Positions 17,911 to 26,330 of a stretch of DNA of 64,000 nucleotides are shown here, piece by piece (positions within the stretch are counted from its first letter, which is position 1; every line of letters starts with the position of its first letter). A model generated the notes under the pieces. The model did not search any database. It saw only the letters and a program-made list of their open reading frames with translations, and was not told the DNA's origin. Both the position numbers and the translations under genes were made by a program. The stretch comes from Streptomyces phaeoluteigriseus. Lineage in GTDB: Bacteria; Actinomycetota; Actinomycetes; Streptomycetales; Streptomycetaceae. The stretch spans positions 430,303 through 494,302 of the forward strand of contig NZ_MPOH02000019.1 in the NCBI RefSeq assembly GCF_001896135.2. Reading direction: 5' to 3'.

Positions 17911-18573
17911 CTACTGGCCGTCGTCCTCGCGCTTCAGTGCCGCCAACGCGCGGCCGGTGACCTCGTCCACCGGGCCCATGGCCTCGATCGTCACGACCAG
18001 ACCCTGCGCCTTGTAGTAGTCGATGATCGGCTCGGTCTGCGTGTGGTAGACCTCCAGCCGCGTGCGGACGGTCTCCTCGGAGTCGTCGTCGCGCTGGTAC
18101 AGCTCCCCGCCACAGACGTCGCAGACGCCGTCCTTCGACGGCTTCTTGTACGTCACGTGGAAGACGTGCGAGGAGTCGTTGCGGCAGATGCGCCGGCCGG
18201 CGATCCGCTTGACGACCTCCTCCTCGGGGGCCTCCAGGTCCAGTACCGCGTCCAGCTTGATGCCCTCGGTGGTGAGGAGCTCGTCCAGCGCCTCGGCCTG
18301 CGAGACATTGCGCGGGAAACCGTCGAGCAGGAAGCCGCGCTCGGCGTCCGGCTGCTCCATGCGGTCCTTCGCCATGGCGATGGTGACCTCGTCGGGGACG
18401 AGGTTGCCGGCGTCCATGTAGGACTTCGCGAGTTTCCCGAGTTCCGTCTGCCGGCTGATGTTGGCGCGGAACAGGTCGCCCGTGGAGATGTGCGGTACGC
18501 GCAGCTTCTCGGCTAGGCGAGTGGCCTGCGTTCCCTTACCGGCACCCGGCGGCCCGACGAGGACGATACGCAT
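17911..18573 (-). CDS. adk: Adenylate kinase
   Basis: Interconverts ATP + AMP and 2 ADP. The 220-residue protein has the P-loop GPPGAGKGTQA at residues 7-17, the AMP-binding DGFPRN motif, and a long LID domain containing cysteines (GRRICRND and VCDVCGG), suggesting a zinc-stabilised or zinc-like LID. Its ATG overlaps the secY stop in ATGA, so the two are translationally coupled. Confidence 0.96.
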   Translation of the reverse strand: MRIVLVGPPGAGKGTQATRLAEKLRVPHISTGDLFRANISRQTELGKLAKSYMDAGNLVPDEVTIAMAKDRMEQPDAERGFLLDGFPRNVSQAEALDELLTTEGIKLDAVLDLEAPEEEVVKRIAGRRICRNDSSHVFHVTYKKPSKDGVCDVCGGELYQRDDDSEETVRTRLEVYHTQTEPIIDYYKAQGLVVTIEAMGPVDEVTGRALAALKREDDGQ

Positions 18574-19886
18574 CAGCGGAGGAACCCTTCGTAATTGCGC
18601 TGCTGGAGCTGGCTCTCGATCTGCTTCACCGTCTCGAGCCCGACACCCACGATGATCAGGATGCTGGTGCCACCGAACGGGAAGTTCTGGTTTGCCCCGA
18701 AACCAGCCAACGCCATCGTCGGCACGAGAGCGATAAGCCCCAAGTACAGCGAACCCGGCCAGGTGATCCGGTTGAGTACGTAACTCAGGTACTCAGCGGT
18801 CGGTCGGCCAGCCCGGATGCCCGGGATGAAGCCACCATACTTCTTCATGTTGTCGGCTACTTCCTCGGGGTTGAAGGAAATGGCCACGTAGAAGAACGCG
18901 AAGAAGACAATAAGGAAGAAGTAGAGAGTGATGTGCGCGGGCGCCGCCGTGTCCGCCAGGTTCTGTGTGATCCAGGTCGCCCAGCCCGCCTGCGAATTGG
19001 AGAACTGGACGATCAACGCCGGAATGTAGAGCAGCGACGAGGCGAAGATGACCGGGATCACACCGGCCTGGTTCACCTTCAGCGGGATGTACGTCGACGT
19101 ACCGCCGTAGGACCGGCGGCCGATCATGCGCTTCGCGTACTGCACGGGGATGCGGCGCTGGGCCTGCTCGACGAAGACCACCAGGCCGACCATGACGAGG
19201 CCGACGAGGATGACCGTGCCGAACTCGATCCAGCCGTCGGCCAGCGTGCCCTGCTTCTTGATGGCCCACAGCGCGGAGGGGAAGGTCGCGGCGATCGAGA
19301 TGAACATCAGGATCGACATGCCGTTGCCGATGCCGCGGTCGGTGATCAGCTCACCGAGCCACATGACGGCGGCCGTACCGGCGGTCATGCAGATGACCAT
19401 CGTGATGGTGGTGAAGATCGCGCGGTCCGGGACGATCTGGCCGGCCACCGAGCAGCCCGAGAACAGCGCGCCGCTACGGGCGGTGGCCACCAGGCCGGTG
19501 CCCTGGAGGATGGCGAGCGCCACGGTCAGGTACCGGGTGTACTGGGTGATCTTCGCCGTACCGGACTGGCCCTCCTTCTTGAGCGCTTCCAGACGTGGAA
19601 TGACCACGGTCAGCAGCTGAAGGATGATGCTCGCCGTGATGTACGGCATGATGCCCAGCGCGAAGATCGTGATCTGCAGCAGCGCGCCGCCGCTGAACAT
19701 GTTGACCAGACCGAAGAGGCCCTGGTTGCCGGATGCCTCGTCCACGCAGGTCTGGACGCTCTTGTAGTCGACACCCGGGATCGGGACATGGGTGCCGACC
19801 CGGTAGACCACGATGATGCCGAGCGTGAAGAGCAGCTTGTTGCGCAGGTCGGGCGTCTTGAACGCCCGGGCGAACGCGGTGAGCAC
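18573..19886 (-). CDS. secY: Protein translocase subunit SecY
   Basis: Channel subunit of the SecYEG translocon. The 437-residue protein has ten hydrophobic spans and the family landmarks IPVQYAKRMIGRRSYGG and NPEEVADNMKKYGGFIPGIR. It begins MLTAFARAFKTPDLRNKLLF. A strong terminator lies upstream at 20063-20096, so secY-adk-map is probably its own transcription unit. secE is also present in the window, upstream of nusG. Confidence 0.97.
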   Translation of the reverse strand: MLTAFARAFKTPDLRNKLLFTLGIIVVYRVGTHVPIPGVDYKSVQTCVDEASGNQGLFGLVNMFSGGALLQITIFALGIMPYITASIILQLLTVVIPRLEALKKEGQSGTAKITQYTRYLTVALAILQGTGLVATARSGALFSGCSVAGQIVPDRAIFTTITMVICMTAGTAAVMWLGELITDRGIGNGMSILMFISIAATFPSALWAIKKQGTLADGWIEFGTVILVGLVMVGLVVFVEQAQRRIPVQYAKRMIGRRSYGGTSTYIPLKVNQAGVIPVIFASSLLYIPALIVQFSNSQAGWATWITQNLADTAAPAHITLYFFLIVFFAFFYVAISFNPEEVADNMKKYGGFIPGIRAGRPTAEYLSYVLNRITWPGSLYLGLIALVPTMALAGFGANQNFPFGGTSILIIVGVGLETVKQIESQLQQRNYEGFLR

Positions 19887-20062
19887 GGTGCCTCCTGCGA
19901 CCCCCGCGCGTCTGCGTCAAGGGTGACGGTGTTGAGGTTCCAATAAGAAACAACGACATGTGTAACGGTCGACTGCCGCCCAAGGTGCCCCATCGGAAGC
20001 ACCTTGTGAAAGTGGGCAGTGCAGGCCACCTTACCGGCGACCTGCCGCCCTAGGAACGACCA

Positions 20063-20096
20063 ACCGGGGATACCCCTTTTGTGGGGTATCCCCGGT
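20063..20096 (-). terminator. Terminator between rplO and secY
   Basis: A perfect 14-bp inverted repeat (accggggatacccc / ggggtatccccggt) with a 6-nt loop lies 36 bases past the rplO stop. It splits the spc operon from secY-adk-map, whose promoter should lie in 19887-20062. Confidence 0.85.
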
Positions 20097-20131
20097 CGGG
20101 ATCGCTCAAGTCATCGAGACGCCTGTGGTGT

Positions 20132-20587
20132 TCAGACGAGCTCGGTGACGGTACCGCCGGCGGCGGTGATCTTCTCCTTGGCGGACCCGGAGACGGCGTC
20201 GACCGTCACCTGGAGCGCCACGGAGATCTCGCCCTGGCCGAGGACCTTGACGAGGCTGTTCTTGCGAACGGCACCCTTGGCGACGAGACCCTCGACGGTG
20301 ACCTCGCCACCCTCCGGGTACAGCTCCGCCAGCTTGTCGAGGTTCACGACCTGGAACGTGGTCTTGAACGGGTTCCGGAAGCCCTTGAGCTTCGGAAGGC
20401 GCATGTGGAGGGGCATCTGCCCACCCTCGAAGCGCGCCGGAACCTGGTAACGGGCCTTCGTGCCCTTGGTACCACGACCGGCCGTCTTACCCTTGGACGC
20501 CTCACCACGACCCACACGGGTCTTGGCGGTCTTGGCGCCCGGGGCGGGACGGAGGTTGTGGATCTTGAGCGGGTTGTTCTCCGCCAT
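20132..20587 (-). CDS. rplO: 50S ribosomal protein L15
   Basis: uL15, 151 residues. It begins MAENNPLKIHNLRPAPGAKT, has the Gly/Arg-rich loop GRGEASKGKTAGRGTKGTKA and the C-terminal half with AKGAVRKNSLVKVLGQGEIS. It follows rpmD by two bases and is the last gene before the secY terminator. Confidence 0.97.
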   Translation of the reverse strand: MAENNPLKIHNLRPAPGAKTAKTRVGRGEASKGKTAGRGTKGTKARYQVPARFEGGQMPLHMRLPKLKGFRNPFKTTFQVVNLDKLAELYPEGGEVTVEGLVAKGAVRKNSLVKVLGQGEISVALQVTVDAVSGSAKEKITAAGGTVTELV

Positions 20588-20589
20588 GA

Positions 20590-20772
20590 TCAGTCGACCT
20601 CCTCGACCGTCACGAGGTGGCGGACGGTGTGAACCATTCCGCGGAACTCGGGGCGGTCCTCCTTGACGACCACGTCGTTCAGGCGCTTGAGCCCGAGCGA
20701 ACGCAGGGTGTCACGGTGGTTCTGCTTGCTGCCGATGTACGACTTCGTCTGCGTGATCTTGAGCTGAGCCAT
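20590..20772 (-). CDS. rpmD: 50S ribosomal protein L30
   Basis: uL30, 60 residues, MAQLKITQTKSYIGSKQNHR ... VRHLVTVEEVD. The ATG overlaps the rpsE stop by one base (TAATG), so it is translationally coupled. A longer in-frame reading upstream lies inside rpsE and is rejected. Confidence 0.96.
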   Translation of the reverse strand: MAQLKITQTKSYIGSKQNHRDTLRSLGLKRLNDVVVKEDRPEFRGMVHTVRHLVTVEEVD

Positions 20773-21380
20773 TACGCAGCACCAGCCCCGGCACGCGCAC
20801 GCAGCAGGGCCGCGGGAGCGACGTCCTCGAGCGGCAGACCACGGCGAGCCGCGATCTCCTCGGGACGCTGCAGACCCTTCAGGGCCTCCACGGTCGCGTG
20901 CACGATGTTGATCGCGTTCGACGAACCGAGCGACTTCGACAGGATGTCGTGAACGCCGGCGCACTCGAGCACGGCACGCACCGGGCCACCGGCGATAACG
21001 CCGGTACCGGGGGACGCCGGCTTGAGCAGGACGACGCCCGCCGCCTTCTCACCCGTGATCGGGTGCGGGATGGTGCCCTGGATACGGGGGACCTTGAAGA
21101 AGTGCTTCTTGGCCTCCTCAACACCCTTGGCGATGGCGGCCGGCACCTCCTTGGCCTTGCCGTAACCGACACCGACGGTACCGTCACCATCGCCCACCAC
21201 GACCAGCGCGGTGAAGCTGAAGCGACGACCACCCTTCACTACCTTGGCGACGCGGTTGATCGCGACAACGCGCTCAACGTACGCGGTCTTCTCGGCGGCA
21301 GCTGCGCCACCGTCACGGCCCTTCCGGTCCCGCCGCTCGCCGCCACCGGCACCGCCACCGCGGCGCTGGGGTCCAGCCAT
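20772..21380 (-). CDS. rpsE: 30S ribosomal protein S5
   Basis: uS5, involved in decoding fidelity and spectinomycin binding. The 202-residue product has a Gly/Arg-rich N-terminal extension (MAGPQRRGGGAGGGERRDRK), the S5 N-domain (VERVVAINRVAKVVKGGRRF) and C-domain (AGGPVRAVLECAGVHDILSK). The KGGRRFSF loop, where spectinomycin resistance changes occur, looks wild type. Confidence 0.97.
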   Translation of the reverse strand: MAGPQRRGGGAGGGERRDRKGRDGGAAAAEKTAYVERVVAINRVAKVVKGGRRFSFTALVVVGDGDGTVGVGYGKAKEVPAAIAKGVEEAKKHFFKVPRIQGTIPHPITGEKAAGVVLLKPASPGTGVIAGGPVRAVLECAGVHDILSKSLGSSNAINIVHATVEALKGLQRPEEIAARRGLPLEDVAPAALLRARAGAGAA

Positions 21381-21423
21381 TGGAATTACCTCTCTCTGTC
21401 TCCGCTAGCTACGGAACCAGGAC

Positions 21424-21806
21424 TCAGAACTTGAGTCCGGCCTCGCGGGCTGCGTCCGCCAGAGCGGCAATGCGCCCGGCGTACTGGTTACCACCACGGT
21501 CGAAAACGACGGCCTCGACACCGGCGGCCTTGGCACGCTCCGCGACCAGGGCGCGACCTGCTTGGCCTGCGCCGACTTGTCGCCCTCCGCACCGCGGATC
21601 GACGTGTCCAGTGTGGACGCCGAAGCCAGGGTGTGGCCCTTCAGGTCGTCGATCACCTGCGCCACGATGTGGCGGTTGGAGCGAGTGACGACCAGACGCG
21701 GGCGCTCCGACGTACCGGCGATCCGCTTGCGGATCCGGATGTGACGGCGCTTGATCGCGGCACGCTTGTAGGCGTCGCCCTTCAGGATCTTCTGCCCGTA
21801 TGCCAT
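21424..21806 (-). CDS. rplR: 50S ribosomal protein L18 (frameshift in the sequence)
   Basis: uL18 binds 5S rRNA. The start MAYGQKILKGDAYKRAAIKR through KSAQAKQV is normal. The frame is then lost near 21553, where one G/C is missing in gcgc(c)gac, giving the nonsense tail APWSRSVPRP. Restoring one base gives the family ending with an EAGLKF terminus and a stop at 21424, 127 residues in all. Because L18 is essential and single-copy, a sequencing deletion is much more likely than a pseudogene. Confidence 0.93.
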
Positions 21807-21809
21807 GGC

Positions 21810-22349
21810 TTACTTACCCGCCTTTCCGACCTTGCGGCGGATGACTTCGCCCTCGTACTTGACACCCTTGGCCTTGTACGGGTCGGGCTTGCGCAGCTTG
21901 CGGATGTTGGCCGCAACCTCGCCGACCTTCTGCTTGTCGATGCCCTCGACCTGGAAACGGGTCGGGTTCTCCACCTTGAAGGTGATTCCCTCGGGGGCTT
22001 CGACGGTGATCGGGTGGCTGTAACCGAGCGCGAACTCGAGGTTCGAGCCCTTGGCGGTCACGCGGTAACCGACACCACTGATTTCGAGCTTCTTCACGTA
22101 ACCCTGGGTCACGCCGGTGATCATGTTCGCCACCAGCGTGCGGGACAGGCCGTGCAGGGCCTTGCTCTGACGCTCGTCGTTGGGGCGGGTGACGTTCAGA
22201 ACGCCGTCCTCACCCTTGGCGATCTCGATCGGCGCAACGACGGTGTGGGTCAGCGAGCCCTTGGGGCCCTTGACCGAAACCGTCTGGCCGTCGATGGTGA
22301 CGTCCACGCCGGCGGGAACCGTGATAGGGAGCTTGCCAATGCGCGACAT
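21810..22349 (-). CDS. rplF: 50S ribosomal protein L6
   Basis: uL6, 179 residues, near the factor-binding site of the 50S subunit. It begins MSRIGKLPITVPAGVDVTID and has the duplicated L6 fold and the conserved RKPDPYKAKGVKYEGEVI end. Three bases separate it from rplR. Confidence 0.97.
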   Translation of the reverse strand: MSRIGKLPITVPAGVDVTIDGQTVSVKGPKGSLTHTVVAPIEIAKGEDGVLNVTRPNDERQSKALHGLSRTLVANMITGVTQGYVKKLEISGVGYRVTAKGSNLEFALGYSHPITVEAPEGITFKVENPTRFQVEGIDKQKVGEVAANIRKLRKPDPYKAKGVKYEGEVIRRKVGKAGK

Positions 22350-22373
22350 AGCTGTTTCCTCCGTTCCCTTCCG

Positions 22374-22772
22374 CTACCAGACGTAGGCGAGAACTTCTCC
22401 GCCTACGCCCTTCTTGCCGGCCTGCTTGTCGGTGAGGAGACCGTGCGACGTGGAGATGATCGCCACGCCGAGGCCGCCCAGCACCTTGGGCAGGGAGGTG
22501 GACTTCGCGTAAACCCGGAGACCGGGCTTGGAGATCCGCTTGATGCCCGCGATGGAGCGCTCACGGTTCGGACCGAACTTCAGCTCGAGGGTGAGGTTCT
22601 TACCCACCTCGGCGTCCTCGATCTTCCAGCCCGTGATGAAGCCCTCCTGCTGGAGGATCTCCGCGATGTGAGACTTGATCTTCGATGCCGGCATCGTCAC
22701 GGAGTCGTGGTACGCCGAGTTCGCGTTCCGCAGACGCGTCAGCATGTCTGCGATCGGATCAGTCATGGTCAT
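22374..22772 (-). CDS. rpsH: 30S ribosomal protein S8
   Basis: uS8 binds the central domain of 16S rRNA; in E. coli it also represses the spc operon. The ATG giving MTMTDPIADMLTRLRNANSA (132 residues) is chosen; an in-frame ATG 15 codons upstream adds atypical residues. The C-terminus GVGGEVLAYVW is normal. A 209-nt gap with hairpins separates it from rpsN. Confidence 0.96.
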   Translation of the reverse strand: MTMTDPIADMLTRLRNANSAYHDSVTMPASKIKSHIAEILQQEGFITGWKIEDAEVGKNLTLELKFGPNRERSIAGIKRISKPGLRVYAKSTSLPKVLGGLGVAIISTSHGLLTDKQAGKKGVGGEVLAYVW

Positions 22773-22962
22773 GAGTTGGCCTGTGGCCTCTCTCGCCGGG
22801 GTTTCCTGGTGCGCCATCCCTCTCCCCGATCCGAGACGGGACGGGTGCGGCGCGGTGGACCTACGGCGTAGTAAGTCGTACGGGCGTCAGGCGCCCAACC
22901 CTCCTAGCCTACGCCATGGAGGGACGGGCACCTGACACTGCCCTTTACTTACCGAGAGCTCA

Positions 22963-22985
22963 GGAATCCCGAATTACGGGATTAC
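22963..22985 (-). promoter_or_regulatory. Hairpin overlapping the rpsN stop codon
   Basis: A perfect 7-bp stem (aatcccg / cgggatt, loop aatta) runs into the rpsN stop codon (22982-22984). It begins the unusually long rpsN-rpsH spacer, which also has a gggcg-cctga-cgccc hairpin near 22884. A processing or attenuation role is possible. Confidence 0.5.
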
Positions 22986-23167
22986 CAGGAGCTCTTGGTC
23001 ACGCCCGGCAGCTCGCCACGGTGAGCCATCTCACGAAGGCACACGCGGCACAGGCCGAACTTGCGGTACACGGAGTGCGGACGGCCGCAGCGCTGGCAGC
23101 GCGTGTAGCCGCGTACTCCGAACTTGGGCTTACGAGCAGCCTTGGCAATCAGAGCCTTCTTCGCCAT
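22982..23167 (-). CDS. rpsN: 30S ribosomal protein S14, zinc-binding (type Z)
   Basis: uS14, 61 residues, called rpsZ in some annotations. Cys24, Cys27, Cys40 and Cys43 (RCQRCGR, CRVCLRE) form a zinc site, so this is the short C+ type. Streptomycetes usually keep a zinc-free paralogue elsewhere under Zur control; it is not in this window. It starts MAKKALIAKAARKPKFGVRG, five bases after the rplE stop. Confidence 0.97.
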   Translation of the reverse strand: MAKKALIAKAARKPKFGVRGYTRCQRCGRPHSVYRKFGLCRVCLREMAHRGELPGVTKSSW

Positions 23168-23172
23168 CTCGC

Positions 23173-23730
23173 TCACGCCTCCTTGAAGGGGAAGCCGAGG
23201 TGACGAAGGAGCGCACGGCCCTCAGCGTCGTTGGTCGCCGTGGTGACCACGGTGATGTCCATACCCCGGACGCGGTCGATCTTGTCCTGGTCGATCTCGT
23301 GGAACATGACCTGCTCCGTGAGACCGAAGGTGTAGTTGCCACGGCCGTCGAACTGCTTGGGGGACAGGCCGCGGAAGTCGCGGATGCGCGGAAGCGCCAG
23401 CGACAGGGTGCGGTCCAGGAACTCCCACATGCGGTCGCCACGGAGCGTGACGTGAGCACCGATCGGCTGACCCTCGCGCAGCTTGAACTGCGCGATGGAC
23501 TTCCGGGCCTTGGTGATGGCCGGCTTCTGACCGGTGATGGTGGTCAGGTCACGGACGGCACCGTCCATGAGCTTCGAGTCACGGGCGGCGTCGCCGACAC
23601 CCATGTTGACCACGATCTTGACGAGGCCGGGGATCTGCATGACGTTCTCGTACTTGAACTCGTCACGCAGCTTGCCCGCGATCTCTTCGCGGTACTTCGT
23701 CTTCAGACGCGGAGTGGTGGTGGTAGCCAT
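23173..23730 (-). CDS. rplE: 50S ribosomal protein L5
   Basis: uL5 binds 5S rRNA and contacts the P-site tRNA. The 185-residue protein has the VVNMGVGDAARDSKLMDGAV and AHVTLRGDRMWEFLDRTLSL blocks, and ends LLRHLGFPFKEA. The ATG overlaps the rplX stop by one base. Confidence 0.97.
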   Translation of the reverse strand: MATTTTPRLKTKYREEIAGKLRDEFKYENVMQIPGLVKIVVNMGVGDAARDSKLMDGAVRDLTTITGQKPAITKARKSIAQFKLREGQPIGAHVTLRGDRMWEFLDRTLSLALPRIRDFRGLSPKQFDGRGNYTFGLTEQVMFHEIDQDKIDRVRGMDITVVTTATNDAEGRALLRHLGFPFKEA

Positions 23731-24053
23731 CAGATGTCCTCACCCGTCCGCTTGGCAACGCGGATCTTGTTGCCCTCGTCGTCGAAGCGGTAACCGACAC
23801 GCGTGACGACCTTGTTGCCGTCCTTCTCCACGACCAGCTGAACGTTGGACACGTGGATGGGGGCTTCGGTGGTCACGATGCCGCCGGCCTGGGAACCGCT
23901 GGCGGTGGGGCCGGCCTTGGTGTGCTTCTTGACCCGGTTGACACCCTCGACCAGGACACGGTCCTCACGGGGGAAGGCCGCGATGACCTTGCCCTGCTTG
24001 CCCCTGTCCTTACCGGTGATGACCTGGACCAGGTCGCCCTTCTTGATCTTCAT
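23730..24053 (-). CDS. rplX: 50S ribosomal protein L24
   Basis: uL24, an assembly initiator protein of the 50S subunit. The 107-residue product begins MKIKKGDLVQVITGKDRGKQ with a KOW motif, and continues VLVEGVNRVKKHTKAGPTAS. It lies two bases after rplN. Confidence 0.97.
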   Translation of the reverse strand: MKIKKGDLVQVITGKDRGKQGKVIAAFPREDRVLVEGVNRVKKHTKAGPTASGSQAGGIVTTEAPIHVSNVQLVVEKDGNKVVTRVGYRFDDEGNKIRVAKRTGEDI

Positions 24054-24055
24054 GC

Positions 24056-24424
24056 TTACAGCACCTCCGGCGCGAGCGAGATGATCTTCATGAACTTCTT
24101 CTCGCGCAGCTCACGGCCGACCGGGCCGAAGATACGGGTGCCGCGAGGGTCGCCGTCGTTCTTCAGAATGACGGCGGCGTTCTCGTCGAAGCGGATGTAC
24201 GAGCCGTCCGGACGGCGGCGCTCCTTGACGGTGCGAACGATGACCGCCTTGACGACGTCACCCTTCTTCACGTTGCCACCGGGGATCGCGTCCTTGACGG
24301 TGGCGACAATGACGTCACCGATGCCCGCGTAGCGGCGACCGGAGCCACCGAGCACACGGATGCAAAGGATTTCCTTCGCACCAGTGTTGTCGGCGACACG
24401 CAGTCGCGACTCCTGCTGGATCAC
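24056..24424 (-). CDS. rplN: 50S ribosomal protein L14
   Basis: uL14, 122 residues, part of an intersubunit bridge. It begins MIQQESRLRVADNTGAKEIL and ends KIISLAPEVL, as expected. It is separated from rpsQ by a 134-nt spacer full of hairpins, which is unusual in this tightly packed operon. Confidence 0.97.
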   Translation of the reverse strand: MIQQESRLRVADNTGAKEILCIRVLGGSGRRYAGIGDVIVATVKDAIPGGNVKKGDVVKAVIVRTVKERRRPDGSYIRFDENAAVILKNDGDPRGTRIFGPVGRELREKKFMKIISLAPEVL

Positions 24425-24441
24425 GTCTATCTCCTGTTTGT

Positions 24442-24559
24442 CTGCCGGTTCCCGGCAGGGGCCGCCTCTTCACGAGGGGAGCCCCTGCCGAGCCTGGCGG
24501 AACTGTCCTGCGGGGTTGCCCGCAGGCGTACTGGTGGAGGTTCCCTTGCGGGAACCGCC
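24442..24559 (-). promoter_or_regulatory. Multi-hairpin spacer between rpsQ and rplN
   Basis: Four perfect inverted repeats lie in 118 bases. They are ggttccc/gggaacc (24539-24556), cctgcggg/cccgcagg (24507-24526), ggcaggggc/gcccctgcc (24454-24489) and ctgccgg/ccggcag (24442-24458). The last two share the ggcag segment at 24454-24458, so they cannot form together, as in an attenuator. No clear U-tract follows. Confidence 0.7.
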
Positions 24560-24846
24560 TACTTGGCCTTCTCGAGGATCTCGACGACGCGCCAGCGCTT
24601 CGTGGCGGACAGCGGACGCGTCTCCATGAGGAGGACACGGTCGCCGACGCCGGCAGCGTTCTGCTCGTCGTGAGCCTTGAGCTTGTTCGTACGGCGGATG
24701 ACCTTGCCGTACAGCGCGTGCTTGACGCGGTCCTCGACGGCGACGACGACGGTCTTGTCCATCTTGTCGCTGACGACGAGACCCTCACGGGTCTTGCGGA
24801 AGCCGCGGGCCTCTGCAGTCTGCTCAGTCACGTTGTTCTCACTCAT
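24559..24846 (-). CDS. rpsQ: 30S ribosomal protein S17
   Basis: uS17, a primary 16S rRNA-binding OB-fold protein of 95 residues, with MSENNVTEQTAEARGFRKTR as an actinobacterial N-terminal extension, then GLVVSDKMDKTVVVAVED and the RPLSATKRWRVVEILEKAK end. Its ATG overlaps the rpmC stop by one base. Confidence 0.97.
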   Translation of the reverse strand: MSENNVTEQTAEARGFRKTREGLVVSDKMDKTVVVAVEDRVKHALYGKVIRRTNKLKAHDEQNAAGVGDRVLLMETRPLSATKRWRVVEILEKAK

Positions 24847-25070
24847 CAGGCGCTCTCCACCGTCTCGATGCCCAGCTCGCGCTCACGCATCAGGGTGTAG
24901 ATCCGCGCGATGTCCTTGCGGACGGCCTTCAGCCGACCGTGGTTCTCGAGCTGACCGGTCGCCGCCTGGAAGCGGAGGTTGAACAGCTCTTCCTTGGCTT
25001 CGCGGAGCTTCGCGAGAAGCTCCTCGTCACCCAGTTCGCGCAGCTCGGACGCCTTGGTACCGGCCGACAT
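24846..25070 (-). CDS. rpmC: 50S ribosomal protein L29
   Basis: uL29 sits at the polypeptide exit tunnel. The 74-residue protein is helical (ELRELGDEELLAKLREAKEE; FQAATGQLENHGRLKAVRKD). The second of two adjacent ATGs is chosen, as it forms a TGATG overlap with the rplP stop. Confidence 0.96.
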   Translation of the reverse strand: MSAGTKASELRELGDEELLAKLREAKEELFNLRFQAATGQLENHGRLKAVRKDIARIYTLMRERELGIETVESA

Positions 25071-25489
25071 CACGCTTCACCTGCCTCGCGCTTGACGATC
25101 CGGCACTTCATCGGCAGCTTGTGGGCTGCGCGAGTGAGGGCCTCACGGGCGATCTTTTCGTTGGGGTAGGACAGTTCGAACATGACCCGACCCGGGTGCA
25201 CGTTCGCGATCCACCACTCGGGCGAACCCTTACCGGAACCCATGCGGGTCTCGGCAGGCTTCTTCGTGAGCGGGCGGTCCGGGTAGATGTTGATCCAGAC
25301 CTTGCCGCCACGCTTGATGTGGCGGGTCATCGCGATACGAGCCGCCTCGATCTGGCGGTTGGTCACGTACGCCGGCGTGAGGGCCTGAATGCCGTACTCG
25401 CCGAACGCGACCGTCGTACCACCCTTGGCCTGACCGCGGCGCTTCGGGTGGTGCTGCTTGCGGTGCTTGACCCTACGGGGGATCAGCAT
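25070..25489 (-). CDS. rplP: 50S ribosomal protein L16
   Basis: uL16 supports A-site tRNA accommodation. The 139-residue protein begins MLIPRRVKHRKQHHPKRRGQ and has the conserved PLTKKPAETRMGSGKGSPEW loop. Five bases separate it from the corrected rpsC stop. Confidence 0.97.
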   Translation of the reverse strand: MLIPRRVKHRKQHHPKRRGQAKGGTTVAFGEYGIQALTPAYVTNRQIEAARIAMTRHIKRGGKVWINIYPDRPLTKKPAETRMGSGKGSPEWWIANVHPGRVMFELSYPNEKIAREALTRAAHKLPMKCRIVKREAGEA

Positions 25490-25494
25490 GTCGG

Positions 25495-26330
25495 TCAGGC
25501 CTCCGTTCCGGTGCTCTCAGCCGGAGCGGCGGCGGGAGCTCGGCCTTGGGGGCCTCGGCACCGGCAGCCTGCTGCGGCTTGCGACCGCGCCGCTCGCCAC
25601 CGCCGCCACGGCCACCACGGGCCGGGCGGTCGGCGCCGCCGCCACCGCCACGGGCCGGGCGGTTGCCGGCGCGGGCAGCGGCGTTCTCGGCACGGACCTC
25701 GGCGATGTTCTTGACGTCGCCCTTGTAGATCCAGACCTTCACACCGATGCGGCCGAAGGTCGTCTTGGCCTCGAAGAAGCCGTAGTCCACGTTCGCGCGG
25801 AGCGTGTGCAGGGGCACGCGGCCCTCGCGGTAGAACTCCGAGCGGGACATCTCGGCGCCACCGAGGCGGCCACCGCACTGGATCTTGATGCCCTTGGCGC
25901 CGGCCTTCATCGCCGACTGCATGCTCTTACGCATGGCGCGGCGGAAGGAGACGCGGGAGGAGAGCTGCTCGGCAACGGCCTGGGCGACCAGCTGGGCATC
26001 CGTCTCGGGGTTCTTGACCTCGAGGATGTTCAGCTGGACCTGCTTGCCCGTGAGCTTCTCGAGGTCGCCGCGGATGCGGTCGGCCTCGGCGCCACGGCGG
26101 CCGATGACGATGCCCGGACGAGCGGTGTGGATGTCCACACGCACGCGGTCACGGGTGCGCTCGATCTCCACCTTCGAGATGCCGGCGCGCTCCATGCCGG
26201 ACGTCATCATCCGACGGATGGCGACGTCTTCCTTGACGTAGTCCTTGTACAGCTTGTCGGCGTACCAACGGGACTTGAAGTCCGTGGTGATGCCGAGCCG
26301 GAACCCATGCGGGTTAACCTTCTGGCCCAT
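25495..26330 (-). CDS. rpsC: 30S ribosomal protein S3 (frameshift near the C-terminus)
   Basis: uS3 forms part of the mRNA entry channel and helicase site. It is normal from MGQKVNPHGFRLGITTDFKS through the KH domain (TARPGIVIGRRGAEADRIRG) and the Gly/Arg-rich tail. Near 25539 one base is missing (gag[c]ctcgg on the plus strand), turning the end into ELPPPLRLRAPERR and reading into rplP. Restoring it gives the expected tail ending APAESTGTEA and a stop at 25495, 278 residues. This is probably a sequencing deletion. Confidence 0.93.
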
